Source of the DNA: Larsenimonas rhizosphaerae
GTDB taxonomy: Bacteria > Pseudomonadota > Gammaproteobacteria > Pseudomonadales > Halomonadaceae
DNA length: 64,000 bases
Assembly (NCBI RefSeq): GCF_023700005.1
Contig: NZ_JAMLJK010000005.1
Location: 62,001 to 126,000 of the forward strand
Reading direction: 5' to 3'
A model generated the notes under the pieces. It was not told the origin of the DNA. It ran no database searches and saw only the letters and a list, made by a program, of their open reading frames with translations. Of the stretch, positions 38,972 to 48,615 are shown piece after piece. Each line of letters begins with the position of its first letter. Positions within the stretch are counted from its first letter, which is position 1. The position numbers and the translations under genes were made by a program.

Positions 38972-39997
38972 ATGTCAGCACCGCCCTTGACGCTATCAGG
39001 CATTTTCGAACAGGCCGGTATTTCCCCCCGGCTATATCATCTGGGACGAGAAATAGCACCCTGCTCCCCAGAAGCCTTTCAGGCATTTGAAGACCAGCGA
39101 TTGCCCTGGCCACTGCCCTGGCAGCAGCGAGCACGGGTCGCTATAACCTTCGCGCCTCCTGGCGACAGTACATCAACCCCTCTGGTCTGGTTTCTGGCCT
39201 TTCCACTGGATGAACAGGGCCTTCTGGAGCCCGCCATGCGGGACGGTTTTATCCACCGCCTGCTGGCAACACTTGGTCAACAGCCACTGGATGCACTGGC
39301 TCCCGTGGAAGGAGTGGATCCACTCATGAAGGACAATCCGCTGGCCTTTGATCCGCCGCCACTGACCATGGCACTGTTTCATGCCCTGGCTGCACGTGAT
39401 GCAGGTCAACCGGCCAGTCGTTTTTCCGAAATGGCAGAGAGCTATTTTAACGGGTTGTCGGCGCGTGAGCACGGATCATCGCTTGGCTGGCAGGGCGTGG
39501 CTGACATTGTGGCGAGAAAGGATGAGACCCGTGAACGCCAGTGGGCAATGTGTCTTGATGCACTTGATGATCAGGCACTGCAGGCGCTTTGTGCCTGCCT
39601 TGAATTCTTCCCGCCAACAACGCCTGAACTGCTTGAAGCCCTGGCCGAACAAAATAGCGTGCGTACCGGAGAAGTAGCGTATAGTTGCGCACGCGCGGGA
39701 CTGGCGAGCCGGGAAGGCCGTGCATCCCAATGGGCCGATACCCTGCTTGGTCGTGATGCCCTGGCCGATGAAGACCTCGCGATTCTGGCAGTGCGGGGCT
39801 GGCATCATCTGGAACATGAAACCAGACTTGCCTCCTTTCTGGAGCACCTCGCGCGCTCGTCTACACTGGATATGTCCAGATGGCTAAAAGAGCTGGCACT
39901 GCTGCCAAGACTTCGACTGCCCCTGATCATGATGCTGCGCGACGCCCCGGAAGATTCGGCGCTGGCCCTACGACTATCACCTGTGACCCGACACTGA
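38972..39997 (+). CDS. DUF3549-like protein
   Basis: 341 aa. The N-terminal LSGIFEQAGISPRLYHLGREIA, FEDQRLPWPLPWQQRARVAITF matches, from memory, the DUF3549 family of Pseudomonas and Halomonas relatives; the rest is helical, with no catalytic motif that I recognise. It lies 3 bp before rimB in the same direction, so it may be cotranscribed with rimB-rimK. Function unknown. Confidence 0.6.
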   Translation: MSAPPLTLSGIFEQAGISPRLYHLGREIAPCSPEAFQAFEDQRLPWPLPWQQRARVAITFAPPGDSTSTPLVWFLAFPLDEQGLLEPAMRDGFIHRLLATLGQQPLDALAPVEGVDPLMKDNPLAFDPPPLTMALFHALAARDAGQPASRFSEMAESYFNGLSAREHGSSLGWQGVADIVARKDETRERQWAMCLDALDDQALQALCACLEFFPPTTPELLEALAEQNSVRTGEVAYSCARAGLASREGRASQWADTLLGRDALADEDLAILAVRGWHHLEHETRLASFLEHLARSSTLDMSRWLKELALLPRLRLPLIMMLRDAPEDSALALRLSPVTRH

Positions 39998-40000
39998 CTC

Positions 40001-40438
40001 ATGACATCACTGCCCTATGAACCTCGTGCCATTATCGGTCGGCGTGAAATAGTCACGCTTCCCGAGCTTGAGCTGACACTGCCATGCAAGGTGGATACCG
40101 GTGCACGCACCTCCGCCCTGCATGCCGAGCATATTCATTCCTTTGAGCGTGAAGGCCACTGGTATGTGCGCTTTACCAGCTGGGGCGGTAATGACAACAA
40201 TATATCGCGCCAGTTCGAGCTGCCGCTGTATGACAGACGCCAGGTCAAAAGCTCGAATGGACACAGCGAAAATCGCTGTGTCATCCGTACCCTGATGAAA
40301 CTGGGCGAGCTTTCCTATGATATCGAGCTGACACTGGTCAATCGCCAGGAAATGCGTCATCCCATGCTGCTTGGGCGTCGCGCCATGCGCCGGCTACTGG
40401 TTGCTCCGGGCGCTTCATTTTTGCACGACACACCCTAG
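40001..40438 (+). CDS. rimB: RimB-like retropepsin-fold protease
   Basis: 145 aa. The single aspartyl-protease-like site [14 protein letters not shown] (D32) and the C-terminal [19 protein letters not shown] define the RimB/DUF785 family. In Pseudomonas RimB and RimK act together on the C-terminal glutamate tail of ribosomal protein S6. No clear SD. It is 38 bp before rimK. Confidence 0.9.
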   Translation: MTSLPYEPRAIIGRREIVTLPELELTLPCKVDTGARTSALHAEHIHSFEREGHWYVRFTSWGGNDNNISRQFELPLYDRRQVKSSNGHSENRCVIRTLMKLGELSYDIELTLVNRQEMRHPMLLGRRAMRRLLVAPGASFLHDTP

Positions 40439-40476
40439 ATCACGGACTGGTCGTTACAATTACAAGGACATCTGCC

Positions 40477-41385
40477 ATGCATATCGCTATTTTGTCACGC
40501 AACCGTTCACTGTATTCAACACGTCGCCTTGAAGAAGCGGCCAGAGAACGTGGTCACACTGTCAGGGTTATTGATACGCTGCGGTGTTACATGAATATCG
40601 CCTCTCACCGCCCCACTATTCATTACAAGGGTGAGGAACTCGAAAAGTTCGATGCCGTTATCCCGCGGATAGGGTCATCGGTCACCTTTTACGGCTGCGC
40701 CGTATTGCGCCAGTTTGAAATGATGGGCACCTATGTGCTCAACGACTCCGTATCCATTACCCGCTCGCGCGACAAGCTCCGGTCATTGCAGTTGCTCTCG
40801 CGCAAGGGCCTTGGCCTGCCGGTTACCGGGTTTGCACACTCTCCGGATGATATTCCGGACCTGATCAAGATGGTCAAGGGCGCACCGCTGGTTATCAAGT
40901 TGCTGGAAGGCACCCAGGGGATTGGCGTGGTACTGGCTGAAACCAATCAGGCAGCAGAAAGCGTCATTCAGGCCTTCATGGGCATGAAAGCCAATATCAT
41001 GGTTCAGGAATATATCAAGGAAGCCAAGGGCGCGGACCTGCGCTGCTTTGTTGTCGGAGACAAGGTAGTGGCCGCCATGAAACGTCAGGCGGCTGATGGC
41101 GAATTTCGTTCCAATCTTCATCGGGGCGGCACGGCAAGCGCCATTCGCATTACCCCCGAGGAGCGCTCGACTGCCATCCGAGCGGCCAAGGCCATGGGCC
41201 TGCGTGTAGCCGGTGTGGACCTGCTGCGCGCCAATCATGGCCCGGTCATCATGGAGGTCAACTCGTCACCCGGCCTTCAGGGAATCGAATCCACCACCCA
41301 GGCGGATATTGCAGGTTTGATTATTAGCCATATTGAAAAAAACGCGACCGAAAAGCCACGCGTTCCGCCAAAGCCACGTGGCTGA
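40477..41385 (+). CDS. rimK: Ribosomal protein S6 glutamate ligase RimK
   Basis: 302 aa (E. coli 300). An ATP-grasp ligase that adds Glu residues to S6. Seen: [42 protein letters not shown] site [37 protein letters not shown] and metal-binding [19 protein letters not shown] precedes the ATG. Confidence 0.96.
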   Translation: MHIAILSRNRSLYSTRRLEEAARERGHTVRVIDTLRCYMNIASHRPTIHYKGEELEKFDAVIPRIGSSVTFYGCAVLRQFEMMGTYVLNDSVSITRSRDKLRSLQLLSRKGLGLPVTGFAHSPDDIPDLIKMVKGAPLVIKLLEGTQGIGVVLAETNQAAESVIQAFMGMKANIMVQEYIKEAKGADLRCFVVGDKVVAAMKRQAADGEFRSNLHRGGTASAIRITPEERSTAIRAAKAMGLRVAGVDLLRANHGPVIMEVNSSPGLQGIESTTQADIAGLIISHIEKNATEKPRVPPKPRG

Positions 41386-41439
41386 GGTTTGATCCGGGGT
41401 CGGGCTCTGGCACACTGACCACAGCATTTCTACTTTAGC

Positions 41440-41454
41440 GTCACCGGAGGTGAC
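41440..41454 (+). promoter_or_regulatory. Hairpin enclosing the ribosome binding site of the next gene
   Basis: GTCACC-GGA-GGTGAC is a perfect 6-bp hairpin. Its loop and 3' arm are the Shine-Dalgarno GGAGGTGA for the ATG at 41460, so folding would hide the site. Confidence 0.4.
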
Positions 41455-41459
41455 TGCGC

Positions 41460-41960
41460 ATGTTTCTCGATAATCGCCAGGTGGCGATGGACAGCCTGCT
41501 CGAAGCGCTGGCTGACAGTCTGGATTACTACCAGGACAATGTTGAACGCCTGCGTGATTCGGTACGCGATGCACTGACGCCCTGGTTCAACCAGCGTACG
41601 GCAGACCTCAAGACGCTGCAGACCCAGTGCAAGACTCATCTTGACCTGCTGCCGCGGGATGCCGATGTCGAGCGTGATGATTACATGTGGCTCTGGAGTC
41701 GGCTGAAAAGCTTCGTGGGTGATGACAGTCAGGTACTGATCAATGAGCTGCTCGAGCAGGAACGTGTTCTGATGCAGTCCCTATCCACGGCATTTACCCA
41801 CGATCTGCCGGAAGATATCGATAAAACACTGGAACGCCTCTGGTCTGACTGCAGGTCCCTGATTCGGGAACTGTACCGTCAGCAGAAAAAGGAGAGGGGC
41901 CACCGCCCTCCCAAACAACGTCGCGCCGGTAAACGCCAGCGCACGTCTTCAGGAAAGTAA
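41460..41960 (+). CDS. Unrecognised helical protein
   Basis: 166 aa. Almost wholly helical and charged: VAMDSLLEALADSLDYYQDNVERL, then a Trp-containing middle (YMWLWSRLKSFVGDD), a third helix (LLEQERVLMQSLSTAF) and a basic Lys/Arg-rich tail (about 140-166) that could bind nucleic acid or membranes. No signal peptide, no known motif; it faintly recalls four-helix proteins. It follows rimK on the same strand after a 74-bp gap, with a strong SD inside a hairpin. It is convergent with the SanA-like gene. Confidence 0.75.
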   Translation: MFLDNRQVAMDSLLEALADSLDYYQDNVERLRDSVRDALTPWFNQRTADLKTLQTQCKTHLDLLPRDADVERDDYMWLWSRLKSFVGDDSQVLINELLEQERVLMQSLSTAFTHDLPEDIDKTLERLWSDCRSLIRELYRQQKKERGHRPPKQRRAGKRQRTSSGK

Positions 41961-41972
41961 CGCGGCCACGCC

Positions 41973-42626
41973 CTATCCGGCCGTCAATGGCACCGTGGGC
42001 CCGAGAAAATGCGGGCGTCGGTGCCAAAGATAGAGATCCCCTACCGTTGCAGCCCGCGCCAGCCATTCCCTGGCGCGCATCTCGACATCCAGCCGTGGGG
42101 CGTCGGCATGAGCCACGCAGCCCTGTACATTCATACCCAGCTGGTCGGCAATGAACAGTGCGCGCGGCAAGTGCCAGCTCTGAGTTACCAGCAGTGCCTG
42201 ATCGACCTTGAACACCTGCTGCGCACGCACCAGGGTGTCGAAGGTACTGAAACCGGCAAAATCCAGCGTCATGGCACTGTCAGGCACTTTCTGCCGATGC
42301 AGGTCACGCCACATGTAACGTGGTTCATTGTAATAGCGAGTACGGTTATCACCGGAAAGCAGTAGATGATCAACCAGCCCCAGCCGGTAGAGCTGAGCGG
42401 CAGTATTCATGCGAGCATGAAAGTGCGGGTTCGCTCCTCCCCCACGCAGGCCGTAGGATGTTCCGAATACGATGCCTACAGGCACGGGAGGGCAATCAAG
42501 AATGTCGGTATGTATCTGGTCGCGTGTGGACAGGATGACCCATGCATTCAGGGCTGCAAGAATGGCCAGCCCTGTCATTAGAGACCAGGCCGTAGCCCGG
42601 ATAGCCACTGCGGCCAGTTTTTTCAT
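41973..42626 (-). CDS. SanA/DUF218-family inner-membrane protein
   Basis: 217 aa. One N-terminal membrane anchor (about 10-32), then a periplasmic DUF218 domain: GIVFGTSYGLRGGGANPHFHARMNTAAQLY, HLLLSGDN, and LLVTQSWHLPRALFIAD. SanA is linked to vancomycin resistance and envelope integrity in enterobacteria. Function here unknown. Confidence 0.87.
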   Translation of the reverse strand: MKKLAAVAIRATAWSLMTGLAILAALNAWVILSTRDQIHTDILDCPPVPVGIVFGTSYGLRGGGANPHFHARMNTAAQLYRLGLVDHLLLSGDNRTRYYNEPRYMWRDLHRQKVPDSAMTLDFAGFSTFDTLVRAQQVFKVDQALLVTQSWHLPRALFIADQLGMNVQGCVAHADAPRLDVEMRAREWLARAATVGDLYLWHRRPHFLGPTVPLTAG

Positions 42627-42659
42627 GCCTGCCCCGTTACCGCGAAAATAGGTCCGCTG

Positions 42660-43226
42660 CTAGAACATGCCCAGTTCAAGCTGAGCAGTTTCGCTCATCA
42701 TGTCACGAGACCAGGGCGGATCAAAGACCAGCTCGATATTGACCTTGCTGATCTGAGGCGCCCCCAGAATCTTGTGGCGCGCATCCTCGGCAATCACATC
42801 TCCCATGCCGCACCCGGGTGCGGTCAGGGTCATCCGAATATTGACCACACGCTCACCGGAAATCAGCGTATCGAGCCGGCACCCATAGACCAGACCAAGC
42901 TCCACGATATCCACCGGTATTTCCGGGTCAAAGCAGGTACGAAGCTGCTCCCATATAAAGGCCTCGATCTCGTCATCGGAAGCGTGTTCATCCAGCGTCG
43001 GCCGGGGAACGGAGGACAGTCCAAGCGCATCCAGCTGATGCCCTTCGACAAGATACAGGCGACCTTCAAGAGCCACACTGACCGAGCTGCCCATCGCCTG
43101 CATGACCTGAACGACAGCATCTTCATTCAGCGTAACCGATTTGCCGAACGGGATCGAAATGGCCTCTACATCACGCTGAAGGGGCATTTGCTGCCCCTTC
43201 GTTACTCCTTGAAGCTTGTTCGCCAT
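42660..43226 (-). CDS. sufT: SufT family Fe-S cluster maturation protein
   Basis: 188 aa. A SufT-specific N-terminal domain (PLQRDVEAISIPFGKSVTL) precedes a MIP18/PaaD-like domain (FDPEIPVDIVELGLVYG, TLTAPGCGMGDVIAEDAR, VNIELVFDPPW). It aids Fe-S protein maturation. Start choice: ATG 43226 has GAGGAG 6 nt upstream; an alternative ATG at 43187 also has AGGGG upstream and matches the family N-terminus. Last gene of the suf operon, 10 bp after sufS. Confidence 0.9.
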   Translation of the reverse strand: MANKLQGVTKGQQMPLQRDVEAISIPFGKSVTLNEDAVVQVMQAMGSSVSVALEGRLYLVEGHQLDALGLSSVPRPTLDEHASDDEIEAFIWEQLRTCFDPEIPVDIVELGLVYGCRLDTLISGERVVNIRMTLTAPGCGMGDVIAEDARHKILGAPQISKVNIELVFDPPWSRDMMSETAQLELGMF

Positions 43227-43236
43227 CATCGACTCC

Positions 43237-44481
43237 TCAGCGCACCATGGCCAGAACGCGCTCAAGCGCGTCTACAAAGGCATCGACTTCTTCCAGCGTG
43301 TTGTACACCCCGAAAGAGGCGCGGCAGGTAGCGTCCAGCCCAAAGCTTCGTAACAGCGGCTGTGCACAGTGGTGGCCGGTACGAATGGCGACACCGAACT
43401 GATCAATCAGAAGACCGATATCCTGAGAGTGGGCACCTTCAACAACAAAGGAAATCACTCCGCATTTTTCAGGCGCCTGGCCAATGATGCTCAGCCCGTC
43501 AATGGACTGCATGCGCTCTGTTGCATGCGTGAGCAGACGCTGCTCCCAGTCACTGACCAGGTCAAAGTGCAGACTGGTCAACCAGCGAATGGCCCTGTCC
43601 AGTGCCACGGCCTCGGCAATGGCCGGCGTTCCCGCCTCGAACTTGTGAGGCGGCGCCGCAAAGGTCGTACCATCATCGAAGCTTACGCGGGAAATCATTT
43701 CTCCACCGCCCTGCCAGGGCGGCATGGCATCAAGCAGCTCGTAACGCCCGTAAAGTGCACCAATACCGGTAGGACCATAAATCTTGTGGCCGGAGAACGC
43801 GTAAAAATCAACGTCCATTTCGGTCACGTCAACCCGGGCATGTGCCACGGCCTGCGCACCATCCACCAGAATCAATGCACCGTGATCATGCGCGATGTCG
43901 GCCATCTCACGGATCGGATTGATCGTACCCAGTGCGTTGGATACATGAGTAACGGCAACGAGGCGTGTGCGCTCGGTAAACAGGGCCTGATAGGCCTGCA
44001 TATCGAGCACACCGCGCTGGTCAACGGGAATCACCTTTACCGTAATGCCAAGCGAGGTGGCCAGCATCTGCCAGGGCACGATGTTGGAATGATGCTCCAT
44101 GGCGGAAATCATCACCTCGTCCCCTTCCCGCAGATTGGCACGCCCCCAGGTATTGGCAACCAGGTTAATGGCCTCGGTGGTTCCTCGGGTGAAGATGATT
44201 TCCTCAACCCGAGCGGCATTGAGGAACTCACGCACTGTGTCTCGCGCCTGCTCGAATGCCGCAGTCGCCTCGTCAGCCAGGGTATGCAACCCGCGGTGAA
44301 TATTGGCGTTGTAACGCCGAAAGTAGTCATTCCATGCCTCAAGCACTGGCTCCGGCGTCTGCGTGGTGGCCGCATTGTCCAGATACACCAGGGGTTTGCC
44401 GTCATGGAGCTCACGCCCCAGGATCGGAAACTGGGCACGAATCGCATCTACATCCAGCATCAGTGCTGAGTCCATCATCAT
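43237..44481 (-). CDS. sufS: Cysteine desulfurase SufS
   Basis: 414 aa. A PLP enzyme that frees sulfur from cysteine. Internal aldimine Lys in SGHKIYGPTGIG (K233), EHHSNIVPWQ, and the active Cys in RTGHHCAQPLL (C372), as in E. coli SufS. It overlaps sufD by 4 bp. No sufE or sufU is in the cluster, so its sulfur acceptor, if any, is elsewhere. Confidence 0.96.
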   Translation of the reverse strand: MMMDSALMLDVDAIRAQFPILGRELHDGKPLVYLDNAATTQTPEPVLEAWNDYFRRYNANIHRGLHTLADEATAAFEQARDTVREFLNAARVEEIIFTRGTTEAINLVANTWGRANLREGDEVMISAMEHHSNIVPWQMLATSLGITVKVIPVDQRGVLDMQAYQALFTERTRLVAVTHVSNALGTINPIREMADIAHDHGALILVDGAQAVAHARVDVTEMDVDFYAFSGHKIYGPTGIGALYGRYELLDAMPPWQGGGEMISRVSFDDGTTFAAPPHKFEAGTPAIAEAVALDRAIRWLTSLHFDLVSDWEQRLLTHATERMQSIDGLSIIGQAPEKCGVISFVVEGAHSQDIGLLIDQFGVAIRTGHHCAQPLLRSFGLDATCRASFGVYNTLEEVDAFVDALERVLAMVR

Positions 44482-45809
44482 GCGTCAGCGGCCTCTACAA
44501 GATCCTGAAGATTGAAACGGTCCGGCAGCTTCCCGGCAACCGCTCGCTCGATCCGAGTGGCAATGGACGGCAATGTGACACTTTCCATGACCTCGCCGGC
44601 AAAGGCCAGCGTCAGCAGACCGCGCGCCATTGCTTCATCAATGCCGCGGGCGCGAAGGGCAAAAATCGCCTTTTCGTCCAGCTGCCCCGTGGTCGTGCCG
44701 TGGGAGCACTGCACATCGTCGGCGTAGATCAACAGTTCAGGCTTGGTATCAATCTCGGCCCGGTCGGACAGCAACAGGTTGGCATTGCTTTGATAGCCAC
44801 GAACCTGCTGTGCATCACGTTTGATATGCACCAGACCATTGAACACACCTCGAGCACGGTCGTCCAGGATGCCCTTGTAGTTCTCGTTGGAGAACGTACG
44901 CGGGGCGTTATGGTGGACCTTGGTGTGGTTATCCATATGCTGGCGCCCACGGCCGAAAAAGAGGCCGTAATAATCGCATACGGCATTTTCGTCATTCAGC
45001 TCGGCAACAATGTCATTACGGGCAATTGCAGCGCCAAGATTGAGGTTGAACGAACGAAAATGGCTGTCACGGGTCTGCTCGATGTGCAGGCTGCTGATGT
45101 GGAATTCGCTGGTCGCTGCTTCCTGCAGGCGGTAATGCACTACCTGTGCGCCCTTGCCAGTAAAGACTTCACTGACCACATTGGTCAGATTGGCTGCCTC
45201 ACTGTCACCGGTGTAATGCTCGATCACCGTGACCTGGCTCTGACTGGCAGCATCGATCAGTATTCGGGGGTGGCTCATCACCGGCGTTTCGTGGTGACGC
45301 GAGACGAACAGCAGATAAACCGGCTTGTCCAGCACCACCCTTCGGCCGATGCGAATCACTGCCCCTTCGCCCATGAACGCTGTATTCAGTGCGGAGAACG
45401 GTGAAAAATCCACGTTATTGAGACGGCCCAGCTGCCCCCCCACGGCTTCGTGATTATCAGCCAGCGCCCGAGACAACGGCTCGACCGTGACATCACTGCC
45501 CAACGCATCTACATCAGACAATGACGAGTTGAAGATGCCATCCACGAACACAAGACGATACGCGTCGATGCCTATAGAAAACGCGTCGCACTGCTCGGCA
45601 CTCAGCTCGTTGCTGTCAGCCAGCGTAAAGCTCTGACGCGCAATGGCGGACACATCCGTATATTTCCACTCTTCATCCTTGCGGCCGGGAAACCCCACGG
45701 CCTCGAAACGGGCAGCGCCTGCCTGACGCCGCGCGGCTATCCAGCTTGGTTCGGCATCCAGGGGCTGCCGCGCACCGAGCTGGTCCAGAAAGCCCTGCAC
45801 TTGACTCAT
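44478..45809 (-). CDS. sufD: Fe-S cluster assembly protein SufD
   Basis: 443 aa. Scaffold-complex subunit (SufBC2D). The beta-helix core is visible, with VFVDGIFN, DNHTKVHHNAPRTFSNENYKG-type segment and the C-terminal ARGIDEAMARGLLTLAFAGEV. It overlaps sufC and sufS by 4 bp each, so it is translationally coupled. Confidence 0.95.
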   Translation of the reverse strand: MSQVQGFLDQLGARQPLDAEPSWIAARRQAGAARFEAVGFPGRKDEEWKYTDVSAIARQSFTLADSNELSAEQCDAFSIGIDAYRLVFVDGIFNSSLSDVDALGSDVTVEPLSRALADNHEAVGGQLGRLNNVDFSPFSALNTAFMGEGAVIRIGRRVVLDKPVYLLFVSRHHETPVMSHPRILIDAASQSQVTVIEHYTGDSEAANLTNVVSEVFTGKGAQVVHYRLQEAATSEFHISSLHIEQTRDSHFRSFNLNLGAAIARNDIVAELNDENAVCDYYGLFFGRGRQHMDNHTKVHHNAPRTFSNENYKGILDDRARGVFNGLVHIKRDAQQVRGYQSNANLLLSDRAEIDTKPELLIYADDVQCSHGTTTGQLDEKAIFALRARGIDEAMARGLLTLAFAGEVMESVTLPSIATRIERAVAGKLPDRFNLQDLVEAADA

Positions 45810-46558
45810 GCCACACTCCCTTCGGTCAGCCAGTCGTAGCCGCGCTCTTCAACATCCAGTGCCAGACTCTTGTCACCGCTTTTCACCACGCGGCCGTCCA
45901 CGAGAACGTGAACTACATCGGGAACGATATGGTCAAGGAGGCGCTGATAGTGAGTCACCATCAGGATGCCACGGTCGGCACCGCGCAATGAGTTGACCCC
46001 CTCCGCCACTACTTTCATGGCATCGACGTCCAGCCCGGAGTCGATCTCGTCCAGCAGTGCCAGACGGGGTTGCAGGACCAGCATCTGAAGAATTTCGTTG
46101 CGTTTTTTCTCACCGCCGGAAAAGCCTTCATTGACAGCACGCTGCAGAAAGCTGTTATCCATTTTCATGTAGGCCAGCTTTTCACGGATCAGCTTCATGA
46201 ACTCGGGCGCAGGAATTTCCTCTTCACCACGTGCTTCACGCTGGGCATTGAGTGCTGCTTTCAGCAGATATACATTCTTGACGCCCGGAATCTCGACCGG
46301 ATACTGAAAGCCCATCAACAGGCCGGCACGGGCCCGTTCCTCGACTTCCATTTCCAGAAGGTCCTTTCCTTCAAATGTAATGCTGCCCTGCGTCACCTCG
46401 TAACCGTCATTACCGGCCAGTACCGCAGACAGCGTGGACTTGCCCGCCCCGTTCGGCCCCATGATCGCGTGCACTTCACCCGGATTGATCGTCAGGTTGA
46501 TGCCTTTCAGGATTATCTTGCCATCTACGCTGGCGTGCAGGTCTTTAATCTCAAGCAT
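45806..46558 (-). CDS. sufC: Fe-S cluster assembly ATPase SufC
   Basis: 250 aa (E. coli 248). ABC-type ATPase: Walker A GPNGAGKSTLSAVLAG, signature SGGEKKRNEILQ, Walker B LALLDEIDSGLDVDAMK. ATG 46558 is chosen over an in-frame TTG at 46564 because it matches the family start and has GAGG 8 nt upstream. It drives conformational change in SufBC2D. Confidence 0.95.
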   Translation of the reverse strand: MLEIKDLHASVDGKIILKGINLTINPGEVHAIMGPNGAGKSTLSAVLAGNDGYEVTQGSITFEGKDLLEMEVEERARAGLLMGFQYPVEIPGVKNVYLLKAALNAQREARGEEEIPAPEFMKLIREKLAYMKMDNSFLQRAVNEGFSGGEKKRNEILQMLVLQPRLALLDEIDSGLDVDAMKVVAEGVNSLRGADRGILMVTHYQRLLDHIVPDVVHVLVDGRVVKSGDKSLALDVEERGYDWLTEGSVA

Positions 46559-46583
46559 GGTCAAACCTCAAAAAATGTACCGT

Positions 46584-46604
46584 GGCGCCGCCCCGGGCGA
46601 CGCC
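46584..46604 (-). promoter_or_regulatory. Strong hairpin between sufB and sufC
   Basis: A 9-bp G/C-rich stem (one G-T) with a 3-nt loop sits in the 68-bp gap between sufB and sufC; on the minus strand a T6 run follows 8 nt later. It may be an attenuator or mRNA-processing/stability site. Confidence 0.4.
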
Positions 46605-46626
46605 TCGCAATAGGGGTAGCGCGCAA

Positions 46627-48069
46627 TCAGCCTACCGAGCCTTCAAGCGTGACGCTCAACAGTGCTTCGGCTTCAACCGCAAACTCCATCGGCAGCTCCT
46701 GGAAGACATCCTTGCAGAAGCCATTGACGATCATGCTGACCGCATCTTCTTCATCAATGCCGCGGCTCTTGCAGTAAAACAGCTGGTCTTCACCGATCTT
46801 GGAGGTTGTTGCCTCGTGCTCGACCATCGCCTTGCTGTTGCTGATTTCCTGATAGGGGAAGGTATGAGCACCGCACTTGTCCCCGATCAGCAGCGAATCA
46901 CACTGGGTAAAGTTGCGCGCATTTTCGGCCCGCGGTGAAATCTTGACCAGCCCGCGGTAGGACTGATCACTGCGACCTGCGGCAATACCCTTGGAAACGA
47001 TGGTGGAGCTGGTGTTCTTGCCGATGTGAATCATCTTGGTGCCGGTATCTGCCTGCTGGCGACCGTTGGTGACCGCTACCGAATAGAACTCACCCTTGCT
47101 GCCATCGCCACGCAGCAGACAGGAGGGATATTTCCAGGTAATGGCAGAACCGGTTTCAACCTGCGTCCAGCTGATGCGCGAGCGATCGCCGCGGCAATCA
47201 CCTCTTTTGGTCACGAAGTTGTAGATACCGCCCTTGCCGTTTTCATCACCCGGATACCAGTTCTGTACCGTGGAGTACTTGATGTAGGCATCTTCCATCG
47301 CCACCAGCTCGACAACTGCCGCATGAAGCTGGTTTTCGTCACGCATCGGCGCCGTGCAGCCTTCAAGGTAGGAGACCTGCGCCTGTTTTTCGCAAATGAT
47401 CAGCGTTCGCTCGAACTGACCGGTATTGGCGGCATTGATACGGAAATAGGTGGAAAGCTCCATCGGGCAGGTAACGCCTTCCGGAATGTAAACGAAGGAG
47501 CCATCGGTAAAGACCGCAGCATTCAAGGCCGCAAAATAGTTATCGCCCCGCGGTACGACCGTACCCAGATATTTCTTGATCAGTTCCGGATGTTCGCGGA
47601 TGGCTTCGGAGATGGAGCAGAAGATCACGCCAGCATCAGCCAGCTTGTCCTTGAAGGTCGTCGCCACGGAGACGGAATCAAAAACGGCATCTACTGCCAC
47701 GCCGGCCAGGGCTGCGCGCTCGTGCAGGGGAATACCAAGCTTTTCGTAGGTTTCCAGAAGCTTCGGATCCACCTCGTCCAGGCTCTGAGGACGATCCTCG
47801 GGACGCTTGGGCGCACTGAAATAGGAAATGGCCTGATAATCAATCGGCGGGTAATCAAGGTGGGCCCAGCTCGGGCTTTCCATCTTCAGCCACTGATGAT
47901 AAGCCTCAAGCCGCCACTGAAGCATCCAGTCAGGCTCGTTTTTCTTCTGGGAGATGAAGGCAATGGTGTCTTCAGTCAGTCCCGGAGGCGCTGTATCACT
48001 TTCGATGTCCGTCACGAACCCTTGGGTATATTCGCGACGAACGAGCTGTTCCATCTCTTCACTAGCCAT
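46627..48069 (-). CDS. sufB: Fe-S cluster assembly protein SufB
   Basis: 480 aa (E. coli 495). Scaffold subunit carrying the nascent cluster. Seen: [51 protein letters not shown]-type segment and NCDSLLIG-like [18 protein letters not shown]. The start ATG 48069 (AGGGAGA upstream) is preferred over the longer frame to 48114. First structural gene, 56 bp after sufR. Confidence 0.95.
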   Translation of the reverse strand: MASEEMEQLVRREYTQGFVTDIESDTAPPGLTEDTIAFISQKKNEPDWMLQWRLEAYHQWLKMESPSWAHLDYPPIDYQAISYFSAPKRPEDRPQSLDEVDPKLLETYEKLGIPLHERAALAGVAVDAVFDSVSVATTFKDKLADAGVIFCSISEAIREHPELIKKYLGTVVPRGDNYFAALNAAVFTDGSFVYIPEGVTCPMELSTYFRINAANTGQFERTLIICEKQAQVSYLEGCTAPMRDENQLHAAVVELVAMEDAYIKYSTVQNWYPGDENGKGGIYNFVTKRGDCRGDRSRISWTQVETGSAITWKYPSCLLRGDGSKGEFYSVAVTNGRQQADTGTKMIHIGKNTSSTIVSKGIAAGRSDQSYRGLVKISPRAENARNFTQCDSLLIGDKCGAHTFPYQEISNSKAMVEHEATTSKIGEDQLFYCKSRGIDEEDAVSMIVNGFCKDVFQELPMEFAVEAEALLSVTLEGSVG

Positions 48070-48125
48070 GGTGCTCTCCCTGGTCGGGCTCTTTTTTATG
48101 TCGGCCCGAAGCATGAATCTGTTGC

Positions 48126-48593
48126 CTAGGCGTCGCTGATGCTCGCCACGGAAACACTTTGAATAGGCAGCATGAGAGGCAGCTTGATTGGCGCAGTCTG
48201 CGCCAGATCTGCCAGTGTCACGCTATCGAGAAACTGCCGTATGGCCATCGAGACACGCTGCCAGTTGTCGGCCACGCCACAGGTTGCTGCCAGTTCACAG
48301 ACACTGCCGTCCTGACTGCACTCCGTCATGGCCACTGGCCCTTCAATGGCACCGATAATCTCGCTGACCGAAATCTGATGGGGCGAGCGCGCCAGACGAT
48401 AACCGCCCTGGGCACCCCGCCGGGACGTCAGAAGCCCCGCCTGCATCAACATTTTCAGTGTTTTGCTGACGGTAGGCCTCGGTACGCCAACGGCGTCAGA
48501 CAATTCCGCGGCGGCGTGCGCGCTGTCCGGATAGCGCGCTATCTGCGCCATCACGACCGCTGCGTAATCGCTCATCCTGGATAGTCTCAACAT
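48126..48593 (-). CDS. Rrf2-family SUF operon regulator (SufR/IscR-like)
   Basis: 155 aa. Winged-helix with [38 protein letters not shown] and [11 protein letters not shown], followed by three cysteines C92, C99, C105, close to the IscR cluster ligands (92, 98, 104), so it should bind an Fe-S cluster and sense Fe-S status. It leads the suf operon and likely represses it together with itself through the palindrome in its own promoter. Confidence 0.93.
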   Translation of the reverse strand: MLRLSRMSDYAAVVMAQIARYPDSAHAAAELSDAVGVPRPTVSKTLKMLMQAGLLTSRRGAQGGYRLARSPHQISVSEIIGAIEGPVAMTECSQDGSVCELAATCGVADNWQRVSMAIRQFLDSVTLADLAQTAPIKLPLMLPIQSVSVASISDA

Positions 48594-48615
48594 GTACCGT
48601 GTTACCTCCCGCCGT

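Noticed and set aside
38838-38972. Short plus-strand frame of about 48 codons before the DUF3549-like gene
   Set aside because: No SD, unlikely composition, and it runs into the start of the next gene in another frame.
43369-48129. Long plus-strand frames opposite sufS, sufD and sufB (366, 382 and 367 codons)
   Set aside because: All are antisense shadows of clear suf genes with no SD pattern or recognisable domain.
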